Below are positions 21,950-34,499 of a DNA stretch of 64,000 nt, piece by piece. How positions within the stretch are numbered: the stretch's first letter is position 1; every line of letters begins with the position of its first letter. The notes beneath the pieces are model-generated. The model was not told the DNA's origin. It saw only the letters and a list, made by a program, of their open reading frames with translations, and did not search any database. The stretch comes from Acanthococcus lagerstroemiae (Eukaryota; Arthropoda; Insecta; Hemiptera; Eriococcidae): positions 60,629,211-60,693,210 of the forward strand of contig CM063113.1 of assembly GCA_031841125.1 (NCBI GenBank), in the 5' to 3' direction. The translations under genes and the position numbers were made by a program.

Positions 21950-23255
21950 TTTCTAAGCGTATAAAATTCTCGAAATTTTGTCTTTTACTTCCTTCGAACA
22001 ATCTTCTCCAAAAATCTTGTCAGATTCGGAGAACAAATGGCGTTTGCCTGGTGAATTGAGTGTGTACGTCTTTTATTTTCCGGGCAAATAATTTTCTTGA
22101 CCTTCGGTTCCGGTACTTGGTGGATATGACTCAGTTTTTATGTGTTAATTCAAGTTCATTCCCGAAATTGAACTAATACGAAACAGAATAACTGTACCCT
22201 GAAAATACGACTTGAAAACAACTTGAGATAAAAAAGTCTCAAAAATAATAAATTATTCTCGTGGTTAAGAATGAACGAAGACATGATTTTGAAGACCGTG
22301 GCCCACCCCCAGCCCTGCCAACGACCATGACTGTTAACCGAACGTACAAAATGTGCGCCAATTTCGGAGCAATTCGACTCCATTCCATTTTTACGACAGT
22401 CAGTTGAGAAAATCTAATCCGTTCTCCGTGTTCGACGATTTTCATGTACAGTAAAAATTTTCTCTATCATTCTTTCCTCGCACTCGGTTTGCTATTTTTT
22501 CCCTGTCAGCGATGAAAATCACGATATCGTCGCGATACACGACCCCGGGATCCGGTTCGAGCCGAATAATTACGCGGTCGTGCTCGCTCATTTCTGGGCG
22601 CCAGACCAGCAGACCAGTGACATAAAAAGCTCTGTGTGCGGTAAAACGGGGGACAAAAAACGAAAATTGTACGCTATTTATGAAATGAGCGTCGCATCGT
22701 ATCGGTTCGCCGGCGTGCCATTCTCCGTTGTTTGCACATTCGTATCCCGACTGTGTATTTCTCCACTGGAATTCCATAAGTTAGCGTCAGAAGCTCAGAA
22801 TTAACGATATTTATGGTGGTTTCTGTCCATCGAGTCATGTAGAACGCTCGCACGTGAATGTCAATTCGCTGGCGCTCGAGCGTCGAGGTATCGGTAACGT
22901 CGGAACGAGACAAAAATCGCGGCACAGAAGCGCACGATGGGGTCGTCGAGGCGGAGAGGGTTGTAAATTTTTCGTGCAAGCTGAAAGAGTTTTCTTCGTT
23001 AACACGAGTTAGTTCTCATCACGAAAGCTCCGCAAGCAGAACTCCGCATGTTCATCGTATCCTGCCGCTTGAAATTTACGTATTCACGTGTCCCTTAATT
23101 TTTTAATTTTTTTTTTTTTTTGGTCATTCGTACGATACAATGAAGCATGCTACTTAATAAATAGAGAACTCAACTGTGATAACGTTTTGTTAAAAACCAT
23201 TCGTAAAAAACGAATTAACGTGTTTTTTTTTGTTTTTCGTTTCTGTGTTCTGTTT
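21950..23255. other. unique, CpG-rich stretch
   Basis: Short overlapping frames on both strands (for example 22442-22777 and 22674-22979 on minus) have no recognisable domain. No transposon was seen. It precedes the micro-exon candidate at 23258. Confidence 0.35.
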
Positions 23256-23257
23256 AG

Positions 23258-23293
23258 CAGCACCGTCATTTGGTTGGTTTACTGGAGAAGATG
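23258..23293 (+). other. candidate 36 nt micro-exon, unidentified
   Basis: A T-rich tract ending CTGTTTAG is followed by 36 bases and then the donor GTAGGT. The length is a multiple of three and all frames are open; one reads APSFGWFTGED. I do not recognise it. A second AG/GT-like donor follows near 23360, and a longer exon is possible. Micro-exons this short are hard to separate from chance. Confidence 0.2.
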
Positions 23294-23294
23294 G

Positions 23295-23955
23295 TAGGTT
23301 GACTGCGTCCTATCGAGCTGTGCGTGCCCGAAACAACGACGAAGTGGAAGATATAAACAGGTTAGTGGACGAGAAAATTGAATTTTCGAATATAACGATA
23401 CCGAACATGAACTGCCGGGGCAGCGACTGAAATTTCTAGGGACGGACTTCTGGTTAGAGAGAGTAGATTACGCTCGATGGCAGAGAATTTAGAACTAGCG
23501 TGTCTGCAGCTTGAATGTTTTTGCTTCACTTTATACTTTCATGTCAACGTGTTTTTTTTGTTGTTTTTTTTAATCACTATTTATTAACTTTTTTGGAAAC
23601 AGTCGCTATTGTCATTAAAACAAAAATAATAGTAACCGATAGTGGATTGTCGTACATGCGGCTACAATCGAGTTTTAAAGATTTTTGTCACTCTGGTCGT
23701 AAAGGAGGGAACTCACAGTTGAGGTTGCAATATTTCAAGTCCGATTTTCTCGTTACCAAAAAAGAGCTACAGAGATGCGGTAACGAATTTGGAATCAGTG
23801 TTGAACTTTCTGATGTAAGATGCCGGAAAAACTTCATCCAGTGGTCAATCTTAGTGCCTTAACCGCCATTATCGCGGGAATTTCAAACAGGACATTAGGT
23901 CGCGCGATATATTATTAGTAAGTTTTCTCGTTCTATGCCATCGGTTAGTTAAATA
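23295..23955. other. unique sequence with an unidentified 115-codon frame
   Basis: The forward frame 23515-23862 is the longest here. It starts with a hydrophobic run and contains LSYMRLQSSFKDFCHSGRKG, but no family is recognised and no promoter or splice context supports it. Probably chance or a decayed relic. Confidence 0.2.
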
Positions 23956-23959
23956 TCTG

Positions 23960-24440
23960 AATTCTAAAAGTTTTACCAATTTGTCCATCTGAAATTCTGG
24001 AATGCAAAGACATAGCAAAACCCTGAAGTTATTCTGTATCAAAATAGTAAATTTTGAATCGCTAAGAAAGTTTAATCGGATTTTTTATTTGGCTTCGATT
24101 TGAGCTCGAAACCCAAATTTCACTCGTGACATGGATAAAACTGACTACTCGGAAAATTAAGAAAACATCGAAATAGGGATTTCATGAGTCGCTGATTTTG
24201 AAAGTTTCCTCAGATTTTTCATCCTATTCCAACTGAGATCCCAAAGACCAAATTTCTCTCAATATCGGTGAAGTAGCGTTATTTGGAAAGTAGAGAAAAT
24301 GTCAAAATAGGAGATTTTTGGGTTGCTGATTTTAAAAATTTCATCAAATTTCTCACCCGATTACGATTCAGGATCCAAATTTTATTCTTGAATTGGGAAA
24401 AATTGACTTGGAAGATCGAGTACGGTACCTAAATTATGAA
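23960..24440 (+). repeat. satellite units, about 140 bp
   Basis: GAGTCGCTGATTTTGAAAG (about 24188) and GGGTTGCTGATTTTAAAAA (about 24332) are followed by related text, including CTGAGATCCCAAAGACCAAA against CAGGATCCAAATTTTATTC. Same core family as the 32.35 kb array. Confidence 0.55.
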
Positions 24441-24800
24441 AATTAGTTTTTGAAAAATTAAATGTTGCCTCCGTCGTCCTCTACAATTTGCCTCTTGATA
24501 ATATTTGATATTTTCTCGATCAATTTAGGTCCTGGTAAACACGAACGCGAACTGAATTTGCTCAACTTTAAATTTGTCTTATAGGTCATGGGTACTGAAT
24601 GGTGCCTGATCGAAAATTTTGCGAGTATTTAAAATCTACGATTAACAAAGTTCATAACTGCGATAGTTCCCTCAATTTTTAATGATTGTAATCGATGTAG
24701 CTACTCTTAAAATAGCTAGTTTCTTTTTCAAGTCAGTGGAATGGGTGAGTTGAAACGTGAAGAATCAGACCTAGTACTTGTACTGACATGTTTTAATAAG

Positions 24801-25913
24801 TAGAGTGCGGCACAATGTGCAAATGCATATTTTTTATGTCATCTCTGATCCCAAAAGTGATGAAAAATATTTACATGTCAGAAAAATCCCTGCAGTTTGA
24901 GCCCATTTCATTTTGTATGTTTTACATATTTGGGGTAAATATGCATATTTTAACATATTTCGTGTTTTTTTTTCCTTTTTCTTTTACTTATTTCGCCAAA
25001 TTTACAAAAACTGTCCAAAATACGGCTGCTCTGCGTTTCATCCTTGTACAAAAAATCTTCTTATGTTAGAGAGAATTTAAAAAAGTTGAGAAAAATTATT
25101 TTAGTAATTTTTTCTTTCTTTTGGGCAGTTTGGTTATATTCAAACTGCTAAAAAAATTTGCATAACTATGAAGGGTATTGTAACAATGTTCTTCGTTTAA
25201 AATTCAATTTATTTACCAAATTGGAGGGTTTTCGGAAAGCTTGTTTCTTTTCTAGTTCTCAATATTTCACTTTTATTCAGTTTTCTCACGTGTTTCAGTT
25301 TAGAATAAAATTTGAACAATAATTATGAATGGGGCTTTTAAAAAGCTGTAAAATGATACTCATATTGATTTTACATGTACAATAGAAGCTCGATTATCCG
25401 CCCTAATTGAGGCTGAAGGCTGGGCGGATGGCGAAAAGGGCGGATAATCCGAATTGAATATAATTTTAATCATAAAACGTTTAAACGTGAAAAAATGTAT
25501 TATGTATGCATTAAATTACAATATGATGCATGTGTATACATTATTACTTTAAATTTGGAATGAGGAAAAGATCAACTTTTTAAAGAGAAATATGGTGTAA
25601 ATTTGGACATATTATGTATTACAATAAATTTAATTCAGTTCAAATGCGGGAGGTCTGTTTTTGAAAAACGTCTGTAATTTTACTTTGCTTTTTTGTGTTT
25701 AGCCACCTCTCTGCGGCAAAAAAATTTTTAACAAAATTCGGATTATCCGCCCTTCCTTGGGCGGATAATCCGTGAGGGCGGGCGGATAAATTCAAGGTGG
25801 ATAACCCGGACGGTGGATAATCGAGCTTCTGCTCATGTTCTAGAAAGACCGCGTATTTTAGCCGTATTTGGAGCAAAAAGTCGCATATTTTACGCATATT
25901 ATGCCAGACTCTA
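24801..25913. mobile_element. 1113 bp hAT MITE with a nested Tigger-like MITE
   Basis: Ends TAGAGTGCGGCACAATGTGC and, in complement, TAGAGTCTGGCATAATATGC. The 8-base flanks TTAATAAG (24793-24800) and TTGATAAG (25914-25921) agree at 7 of 8 positions. Subterminal AAATGCATATTT-type units resemble those of 345-902. An 84-codon forward frame near the left end is low-complexity and not a transposase. A second element is inserted at 25380-25834. Confidence 0.8.
25380..25834. mobile_element. 455 bp pogo/Tigger-like MITE
   Basis: Ends share AGAAGCTCGATTATCC with a related outer pentamer (CAATA against GAGCA). GGGCGGATAATCCGAATT recurs in both halves. The left flank is TA (25378-25379); the right one has drifted to AT. 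The CTCGATTATCC terminus is typical of Tigger elements. No transposase frame remains. Confidence 0.7.
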
Positions 25914-26599
25914 TTGATAAGGAAAAAAAATTTTTTTCAATGCCCCAGGAAAAGTTTTAAATTATGGTTAAACAAATCGTTCGTTTTGTTTTAATCAGGG
26001 CCAACGTGGAAAACAAGTTCTTAGGGAAGGGGATAAGTTGAACACGATGAATTCCGCCTGAAACCTTACAAATTTCAATTGACAAGCAAAGATAAATGAA
26101 ACCTATTGAAATTTTATATTTTGTATGACGAGTATAAACAAACAAACAGAAAAAAAGGCAGGTGTCAGTTACTACATTTTAATTTTAGAAAACTTGTTGG
26201 AATTTTCTATAATTATGAAATAAGATGTTCTTAGTTTCTGAGGAGTAAGAGACACGATTTTCATTGAATACCACATGATTATCCGTTCAGTTTCTGAAAT
26301 GTAACAAATTTTTCAGTCTTAGTACACTGCTGAACCCTCGATCAGAAGAAAATTATTTTCGATTATCTTGTTTTAAGCACGTGTGACTAAAATTGATTGA
26401 AATTATCTAATTCCCCGAGTCATTTACCTAATTTTGCAGCAAAATTTAGGTTTAAATAAATAAATGAATGAAAATAATAATAACAACAATGTATGCTTGT
26501 TAAAAAACAAAAAACTTTTCCAGCGTCTTTTAAACAGTCTAGTCTATTTCTCCAGCCTCTGTATTGACTTTAAAAGGTGCGAAAAAGACATCCAGGTTC

Positions 26600-26960
26600 T
26601 TCATCCCCGTTGTCTATGAATTCAAGCTAGAGAAATGCTTAAAATTTTTTGAAATTCCGTGATTTTAACTTTTTGTATAGAGCAAATGAAATTTAGTGAC
26701 AGTGTTTCTGGATACCTAATTTCTAGCATCCGATGAAATTTTTAATGTGATTCTAGTTTAGGTCCCAAATTTTACTCCTGAAATATGCCAAAATTGATTT
26801 CTCTAGGAAAATTTGATGTCCCATAACCTTAATTTAAAAATGGGGAATTTCAATTTTTTACTTCCATTACCAGAATCCGCAACTGTTGAGAAAAATCAAA
26901 AATTATCAAAATGGTAAATTGTCATGGACGTCAGAGGCAACCTCTCAATTGTTTAAATCG
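26600..26960 (+). repeat. degenerate satellite-like units
   Basis: Text such as AGGTCCCAAATTTTACTCCT and CCAAAATTGATTTCT matches the 24 kb array. Units are strongly diverged and limits are approximate. Confidence 0.4.
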
Positions 26961-26964
26961 AATA

Positions 26965-27895
26965 AATTAACAATTTTGGTATTTTATTTGATCTTTGAAG
27001 TGAAGGAAGTCTCAAAATTGTGAGAATCTTTAACAGAGTTAAACAAAAAACAAAAAAGTGAATTTTTGCCACCTATGGGAGGGGTCTTGACTTCTCCTCC
27101 ATGGCTTGAATTTTGTTGAAAAATACTCTTTTCGCGAATATGAGTAGAAATTTTATTACAGTCACTTTTAAATCATTTATTTTTCGAAATTCATTCGTGT
27201 TTTCACCATTTCTTTTAAATTTACCTCGTCACTTTTTTCCCTTGTTTGGACAAAAATTCTAATTGTCAACTTGTTATTAAGTTGAAATCGGTGCAGTAGT
27301 TCCCCGAGATTTTCCCAGTCTTCCAGCTTAATTTTCCGTGATCTCAAGGAAGAATGAGTGGATTGGCATTGCATTCATATGGGGGGGGGGTGGAGTACCG
27401 TGATAAATAAAGGATTATTGAATTTCGTCAGAATCGGTCATACTGTTCGTAAGATTTTTGCTATTTTCACCATATTTTGTTCTGTCTATCTCTTTCATCA
27501 CTTCAGTGTCTGACGAATTGTTATTACCTCTGTTTTAAAAATGCCCCCCCCCCCAAGTCTTCCAAAGTAATATGTCCAAAATGTTGACATTCTGAGTTAA
27601 TCACTGTTATTGAATATAGCGGATGGCTTTTCCGATAGTTATGTATACACATATCAAACTGCCATATCGGTATCAGGCACAGTGACCGAATTATTTGAGT
27701 ACTTGAGTTGAAAGGTCCCCTCCGTCCATAAGAATAATGTATTTTCGTAGCAGTTTTTCATATTTTCGAAAAACTAATGTTTTGGACCTATTTACTAACC
27801 GTTTTTTGGAAAATTATCTACTCTTTAATGGGAAGTAAGTTTCAGTGTCAGTAGCCATTCTCGATTGATTGGAAGATCTTGACGAATTAGAAACA
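26965..27895. other. no gene; G and C homopolymer runs
   Basis: A G10 run lies near 27381-27390 and a C-run near 27545-27554. Nothing else is supportable. Confidence 0.4.
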
Positions 27896-27899
27896 GCTA

Positions 27900-28035
27900 C
27901 TAATTACCTATAGTTAATCGAATACGAGTACTATCCATTATTCCAAACAATCGATTAATTGCGTATAATTGAACAGTCAAAAATAATCGATTAGTCAAAC
28001 GTTATTGGTTAATCAGAATCAGTTAATTAATCGAT
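27900..28035. promoter_or_regulatory. cluster of TAATCGATTA-like palindromes
   Basis: Variants AGTTAATCGAAT, CAATCGATTAATT, AATAATCGATTAGTC and TTAATTAATCGATTGAG occur within about 120 bases. Such ATTA/ATCGAT strings are consistent with clustered homeodomain or Cut-type sites, but equally with a degenerate repeat. There is no evidence of promoter position. Confidence 0.2.
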
Positions 28036-28540
28036 TGAGCATTTTGGTTTCATCTAAAAAAAAATAGCTATTATAACACGCGTCAGTTACGATTTTTCAT
28101 TCTAGGATTTTAAGTTACCCTATGGTAGACGCTCTTCAAAAATTTGACGTTCAGCAAAGGACCGTGGAAATACTTTTTGGAGTCTCAGAATGAGGGTGTA
28201 CGTATCGTGATTTTCCCATTTGGTTTACTCGTACATAGAAAATATCGCATAAACAACGACTGCTCGATAAAGCGGGAAAAAACGAAATTGTTATCGAATC
28301 GTATATAATTGAGGGTGATCATAAATTCTTTCGTAGTTTCGAAATATACTCGGGACCGAGTGTCGCAAGGAAACGATTTAGGGGATAAACTATTCTGGTG
28401 CTGTTTATTCGAGTTTTCTTTAAATCGTTTTCCGCGCGGTACGGTTTTTCATTGACGTTGTTGTCGTGCAAACGACGCTGCTATTTCAACCCCACCCCCC
28501 TCCCTCACGGGTCCATCTTTCGATAATTTATTTAATACAG

Positions 28541-28623
28541 GAAATGGTGGTGTTCCCTGCTGAGCTATGCTGGTTTTTCTGGTCAGTTCTCTACCCAGAG
28601 GACCTCCAGTTTCCGTTCAAAAG
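28541..28623 (+). other. candidate 83 nt exon, unidentified
   Basis: Acceptor TTTAATACAG and donor AAG/GTATCC bound 83 bases that are richer in GC than their surroundings. Two frames are open: one reads with WFFWSVLYPEDLQFPFK, the other with LLSYAGFSGQFSTQRTSSF. I recognise neither. Codon content looks protein-like, but no flanking exon was found. Confidence 0.22.
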
Positions 28624-28624
28624 G

Positions 28625-29585
28625 TATCCAAAATGCGATATTTTATCGGATGGAGTTTCAGAATTTCGTGTCGGAGGGTACGCTCGAATATAGGCGCCCA
28701 GCGAGACAGCATGTTGCGAAGTTCAACCATTCTAGCTTATTCGAGCAAGTAAAAATGCTCGTCTCGGATACTAATCTCGTTCATCTAGGAAACAGAAATT
28801 ATAAAAGTTTTAGACCTAATAAATTTCGTTTGTCCAGTGTTTACAGCGACATCAAGACTATTCGCTGTTTCAGGTTTTAATTGACGAGCTTGATCGGTTG
28901 TTAAATCTGTATTGCTGTGTTCGAATGTATTCTTTCAAGCTGGAACACATTTGGACTCTCATTCAGGGTGTCGTCAGGCTCGACCCTCTCCCGGCAGAAT
29001 ATCGTTACCAACATAGGGAGACGTCTCAGAAAGAGAAGCCTTAATGTACGGGGATTTTGAGTCTCTCTTGTTGGAAATGGTTTTATATTGGTTACACGTT
29101 CTGCGAAGAAATTTCTGAAGTGTTGTGTACAAAAAGATAATCAATATCTATCTGTCTGCTTTACTATTTCCTGGCAACACTGAGCAGTAGTTCGTATTCC
29201 ACTTGTGTTAACCCTACTCGCATCCAAATTCGAAAAAATTTGGTAGTACCATGTAACTGATGTTCTGATTCTTGGTGATGCTGTCCGTTTTCATGGCCTT
29301 ACTGATGGGATCGGGGGGAGGGGTCCGTCTTGACATTTTGTTTGAAACATTTCGGCTCTCAGCAAATTCTTGTTGCCAGTTGGTAAAATTTGGAAAGTTT
29401 GAACTTTTTTTCTTAAGTTTCAGATGAAATTTCTTGTATCCTAGTCGGCATTTTTGACATCCACACCCGGAAAAAACATTCTAATTGCAGCCCTGTATAC
29501 ATATGTTCTTCTACGAAAGTCCACAGGCAGCTTACTGCGTGACAAGGTCAACTTACTTATCGCTTGTATTCTATAGGGTGTATTT
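28625..29585. other. no gene recognised
   Basis: Unique sequence with short overlapping frames only (for example 28650-28880). No domain and no repeat recognised. Confidence 0.3.
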
Positions 29586-29589
29586 TTGT

Positions 29590-29615
29590 TCTCTCTCTCT
29601 CTCTCTCTTTTTTTC
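29590..29615. repeat. CT microsatellite
   Basis: (CT)n followed by T8. Confidence 0.85.
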
Positions 29616-29829
29616 CACCATTAAGCGGATGGTCGCAATCGATAAACGGTAAATATGGATGGATTTTCTCTTGCGAAGATAGCGCATCTTTTGGAGTGAA
29701 ATAATTTTCTGCCCCCTCCTAGGAGAGCTGGAACGGCTCACCAACTTTGGAATTTTATATGAAAACTTATCGAGTAGAATATTGAAATGGGGGGGGGGGT
29801 AATTAAGGTTCTTATATTCCTTAGTCTCT

Positions 29830-32340
29830 CGACTACTAGGTTGCGTCTCTCAACTTCTTTCTCTCCAGCGCTAATCTTTTCATATCTGAGAAGGATTTAC
29901 CCTTTTTATCTTTTATTATCTGCCCTTCATAGCTCATTCTTCGCCATCCTTTCCTGTTCTTCTACTCAACCATTCCCTCTAGCAATAATAACAATATCCG
30001 TGGATGTCTTGTATTATGACTTATCATTTTAACTCTTTTCTTTACGATTATATTCCAAATTTCTCTTTTTCCTCCTATTCGCCTCAATACTTCCTCATTC
30101 CTGATATTTTCTGTCTATTTGATTTTCAATATTCTCCGATAACACCTCATTTTAAAAGCTTCTATTCTTTCCCTTTCTTGTGTTCCTATTGTCCCGGTCT
30201 CACATTCATACCATGCTGCTCCGAATACACATTTGAAGAAATCTCAGTCGTACTTTTAAATCTATATTTGCCCTAAATATGTCGCCTTTCTCGAAAAAAG
30301 GTCTTCTAGCTTATTCCATTCTACTCTTTATTTCTGTTTTACTTCTGCCATCTTGCGTTATCAGACTACCTAAGTATTTAAATTCCGTTACCTCCTTTAT
30401 TTTTTCACCTACTATTTCCATATTTATTGGCTTTTGTTTTCATCTACTGACTACCATCACTTTTGTTTTATTTTTATTCCTCTTCATTTTATATTTTACT
30501 TTTAAACTTCCATCCAACTTTTTTCGTGTTTTCTTTATTCTTTTCTACACGTTTCCACTATATTGCAATGTCATGACAAACAGCAACCTTGTCTCACTCC
30601 TTTTTGAATTTTCGTTCTCCCACTTCATCCCCTATTTGTATTTGAGTCTTTTGATCAGTATATAAGTGACATGTCACACTCTTCTTTCCTTATCTCCTTC
30701 AATATTTGAAACATTTTTGACCATTCAACATTGTCAAAAGCTTTTTCCTAATTTACAAATGCTACATATGTATCCAAACCTTTTTTCAGTCTTTTTTCTA
30801 ATGAAAGCTTCAAACATAAAATTACTTCCCTAGTTCCTCTACCTTTTTTGAATCTAAACTGATCTTTTCCCACCCGTACTTCCATTTCATTTTGTATTTT
30901 CTTATTTATTATCTTTGCTAGAATCGTTAATGCATGTGAAAAGTGAACCTATTTTGATATTTGCTTGCTCCTGTTTTTTTTTTAGGGATCATAATTAATC
31001 TGACTTGCTGGAAATCTATTGGCATTTCTCCTTCCTCATACATTCTGCAAATTAATTCGTATAAATTTAAGAAAATACTTCTCTTGTATTCCTCAGTAAC
31101 TCCTAACAATTTCATCAACTTTTTCTGCTTTACCGGCTTTCATTTCTATCAGAGTTTTATCAGATTCCGATCTCAAAATAGGATCTCCTTTTTCTTCGTC
31201 GTCCACACTATCTTCTTTTTCCATACATTTACATATACCTGCTCCATCCTCACACAGTTTTTCAACATATCTAACCCATCTTTTTACTTTGTCTTTTTTA
31301 GAATCTAATAAGTTTCCTTTTTCATTCCTTAAATTATTTGCCTTCTTTCTTCTTGCTCCGAAATATCTTTTTAATTTTTATTATATGCCCGATCTGTTTT
31401 TCCTGCTTTCATTTACTTCTTAGTTTCCTCACAATTCTGCTTAATCCATTTTTCTTTTGCTTTCTTACATTCTCTTTTTATTTGATATCTTATAATTGTC
31501 CTTACTTTCTCTATCGTATGCTTGTTTATTCTTTCTTCTTTCTTTCGTTAGCTCTAGTATCTCATTTACCATCCATAGTATTCTCGTTTCCCTTATTTGA
31601 GTACCTAATTTCTTCCTTACTGCCAGATTTATTTGCTTTCTTTAGTGCTATCCAGTATCCATCTACCTGTGTTTAAAGTTTTTTTTTAATTTCATCTTCA
31701 CTTTTTCTCTTTTCGTTGTCTCTTTCAGTAACTTCAAATTCCATTTTATATTTACTTCCTTCTTATTCATCTTTTGAATTCAAACTTACATTTCATTATT
31801 ACTAAATTCTGGTCACTATCTACATCCGCTCCTGGTTATGTCTTACAATCCAGTCTCTGATTTTCATATCTTCTTCTCGTCGTAATATTATCTATTTGAT
31901 ATCTTCTTTCATCTCCTGGGTTTTTCCACGTGTATTATCTTCTCTCATGATTTTTAAACAGAGTGTTTCCAATAACTAATTTATATTCTTCACAAAATTC
32001 TATGATCCTCGACCCTCTTTCATTTCGCTCTGCTATCCATGCTCCCTGCATGCCTCTTCTTCCTTTTCTCCTACTCTGGCGTTCCAATCTCCCATTATAA
32101 TTGAATTTTCTTTTTTGTACCTTACTTATTACTTCATCAATTTCTTCGTAAATTCTTTCTACTTCTTCTGCACTACAACTTCGTGTTGGCATTTATGAAC
32201 TTGGACTATGACTAAAGATACTGGTTTAGCAAAGATTGTTACCATTAATTTTCTCTCACTATGTTGGGTATAACTTTGCACTCTATTTCCTGCATTTCTA
32301 TTCATAATAATATGTACGCCTAATTGTCCTCTTTTCGCTG
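29830..32340 (-). pseudogene. LINE A: decayed non-LTR retrotransposon ORF2
   Basis: Read on the minus strand, the element runs endonuclease, reverse transcriptase, C-terminus. The endonuclease part (32192-31935) contains AERNERGSRIIEFCEEY, typical of the G-x-N-E-R-G endonuclease region of RTE-like elements. The reverse-transcriptase part (about 31118-30570) includes GEMPIDFQQVRLIMIPKKKTG, then EKAFDNVEWS directly after an in-frame stop, and GVRQGC in another frame. The C-terminal part (near 30230-30120) reads GTQERERIEAFKMRCYRRILKI. Several frameshifts and stops make it non-functional. The long hydrophobic plus-strand frames here are antisense shadows. Clade is RTE-like by recalled motifs only. 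Confidence 0.85.
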
Positions 32341-32349
32341 TTGTATCAA

Positions 32350-32740
32350 TTATTCTATTCTCCCTTGGTTACTGATTTCGAATATTGCCTCAGATTTTTG
32401 ATCCGACTCTCTCCGGAGCCCCCAATTCGAAGAAATAGGCAAAGCTAACTTGGAAATGAAAAATCAAATAAAATACCAACAAGGGTTCTTTGGTTCGCTG
32501 ATTTCAAGTATTAATTCAGATTTTTAATCCGACGCCTTTCGAAGCTTTAAATCCGAAAAAAAAGCAAAACTGACTCGGAATGAAAATTAAACAAAATATC
32601 GAAATCAGGTTTTTTTGGATCTTTGATTTCGAACATCGCATCAGATCTTTGATCTGACACCCTCCGGACCCCAAAATTTGGAAAAAGAAAGGGCAAAACT
32701 AATGTGGAATAAAAAAAAATCAAACGGCACGTATTCGAAC
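32350..32740 (+). repeat. satellite array, about 125-130 bp unit
   Basis: TGATTTCGAATATTGCCTCAG (about 32368), CTGATTTCAAGTATTAATTC (about 32497) and TGATTTCGAACATCGCATC (about 32622) begin three successive units. Each contains a TTTGATCTGACNCCCTCCGG-like string and an AAGGCAAAACTNACTYGGAA-like string. Confidence 0.75.
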
Positions 32741-32831
32741 AAAGCGACCCCAATTCGGGTTTGGACGAAAAATTTAATTCAGTTTTCGAAATGAGCGATC
32801 CGAAAAGATCCTGATTTCAATAAGGACCTTT

Positions 32832-34475
32832 TTTATTATTATTACAGCCTTTTTTATTTACAAGCGAGTATGAACTACTTATAAGTATTACTGTTTGTAA
32901 ACGGGGAAAAGTCCCCCTTCCCCTTTGCTTAGGTCCCTCTTCGGGCAAAGGCCTCTCCGTACAGAGCCCAGTTGTTGCGATTGGCGGCTGCTCTTCGCCA
33001 TGGAAGACCTATACATTTCACAATCTCGTCCCTCCATCTTGTTAACGGCCTTCCCCTCGATCTTTTGGCTTCGTATGGCGTCCAGACTTCCGTCTTGTTG
33101 CCCCACCTGTCCAAATTTTGTCTCGCGATATGACAAGCATAGCTCCATTTCAATATTTTGGTTTTGTATCCTAAATCCACCATCCGCGTTTTTTCCCTTA
33201 TGATTTCGTTTTTAATTTGTTCCCTCTTTTTTATGCCCAAAATGCTCCTTTCCATCGCCTTTTGCGCGTTTCATAATCTCTTTGTCCCTCTTTTAGTTGA
33301 TGCCCAAGTCTGGGTGCCATACGTCAATACTGGTTGGGTGCAGCTTTCCCACGTCTTAGTTTTCATTTCCAAGTTTACTTTTTTACTTTTGTAAATTGAT
33401 TTTAAACTCCAGTAACTTTTCCACCCTTGTTGAATTCTTTTGCTTATTTCTTTCCCCCTTCTATTTTCAAATGATATTAATTATCCTAAATATTCAATTT
33501 CTTCTACCCATTCTATTTCGTTTCCTTCTATAAATATTTTCTGTTTCTTACCATTTGATAATATTTTTGTTTTCTTATAATTTAGTTTCAATCCTGCCTT
33601 CTTACTTATTATTGCTAATTCCTGGCCCTGCTGCACCACCTCCCCAATCGAGTCGGCAAATCTTAAATTACACAAATATTCCCCATCGATTTTAATTCCT
33701 TTTTCTACCCAGTCCGTTTCCCGAAAAATCTGTTCTAGCACACAGTTGAAAAGATTAGGGGACAGCAGGTCCCCTGTCTCACTCCTCTCTCCATCTTAAA
33801 TTCGCGTCCTTTCCTATCGGTTTTCACATATGCTCGTGAGATTTCGTACAGTTTTTGTATTAGCCGTATAACTTTCGGTTCAACTCCTTGTGCTTTTAGT
33901 GTTGACCACAGGTATGCATGTTCAACCGTGTCAAAGGCCTTGTGGAAATCAATAAGGGGAAGACATAGTCCTAGATCATATTAATTCGCCTTTTCAATTA
34001 TTTGATTGAATGTGAAAATGTGATCAATAGTTGAATAGTTTCTCCTGAACCCCGCCTGTTCCCTCCCTTGCATCGAGTCCAGCTGGTTGTAAATTCTATC
34101 TTTTATTATTTCGGAGAAAATTTTACTAATATTTGACGTTAACCTTATCGGCCTATAGTTGTTGATATTTTCTTTCTCTCCTTTTTTAAATAAAATTCTT
34201 ATTTCAACCTCCTCCCATTGTCTTGGTATTTCTTCTTCCAGTAATATTTTGTTGAACACCGATGCTAGAGGCGAACTTAATTATTCAGGAAACTCTCTTA
34301 TTGTTTTGTTTTCTATACCATCAGGGCCCGCTGACGTGCTAATTTTTAGTTTTCAGTACATTCAAAACTTCATGTTTGATAATTTTGGGAAATTCTTCTT
34401 CTTTTTTACCTTTTACATCTGGATTGCATCTTCTCTTCCCTTCCTTCCTTTTTAACAAAGTCGAATTGGCCTATT
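32832..34475 (-). pseudogene. LINE B: 5'-truncated RTE-like retrotransposon
   Basis: On the minus strand the reverse transcriptase opens with NNYRPIRLTSNISKIFSEII (34259-33981) and continues through QAGFRRNYSTIDH. Motif A, IDFHKAFDTVEHAYLW, lies near 33965-33900 in a different frame. The catalytic FADD box reads NLRFADS (33741-33481 frame), so its second aspartate is lost. The C-terminal segment (33255-32929) contains KRSRGRPLTRWRDEIVKCIG, a hallmark of RTE-type tails. An (AAT)n-like tail near 32845-32860 marks the 3' end, as in RTE elements. The endonuclease part is missing. Satellite units on both sides are in opposite orientations. Confidence 0.88.
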
Positions 34476-34499
34476 TCAAGGCGTTAGATTTGGTTTTTG

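Noticed and set aside
30279..31676. Long hydrophobic plus-strand frames resembling membrane proteins
   Set aside because: They are antisense shadows of the A-rich coding strand of LINE A, which reads as T-rich, Phe/Leu/Ser-rich frames on plus.
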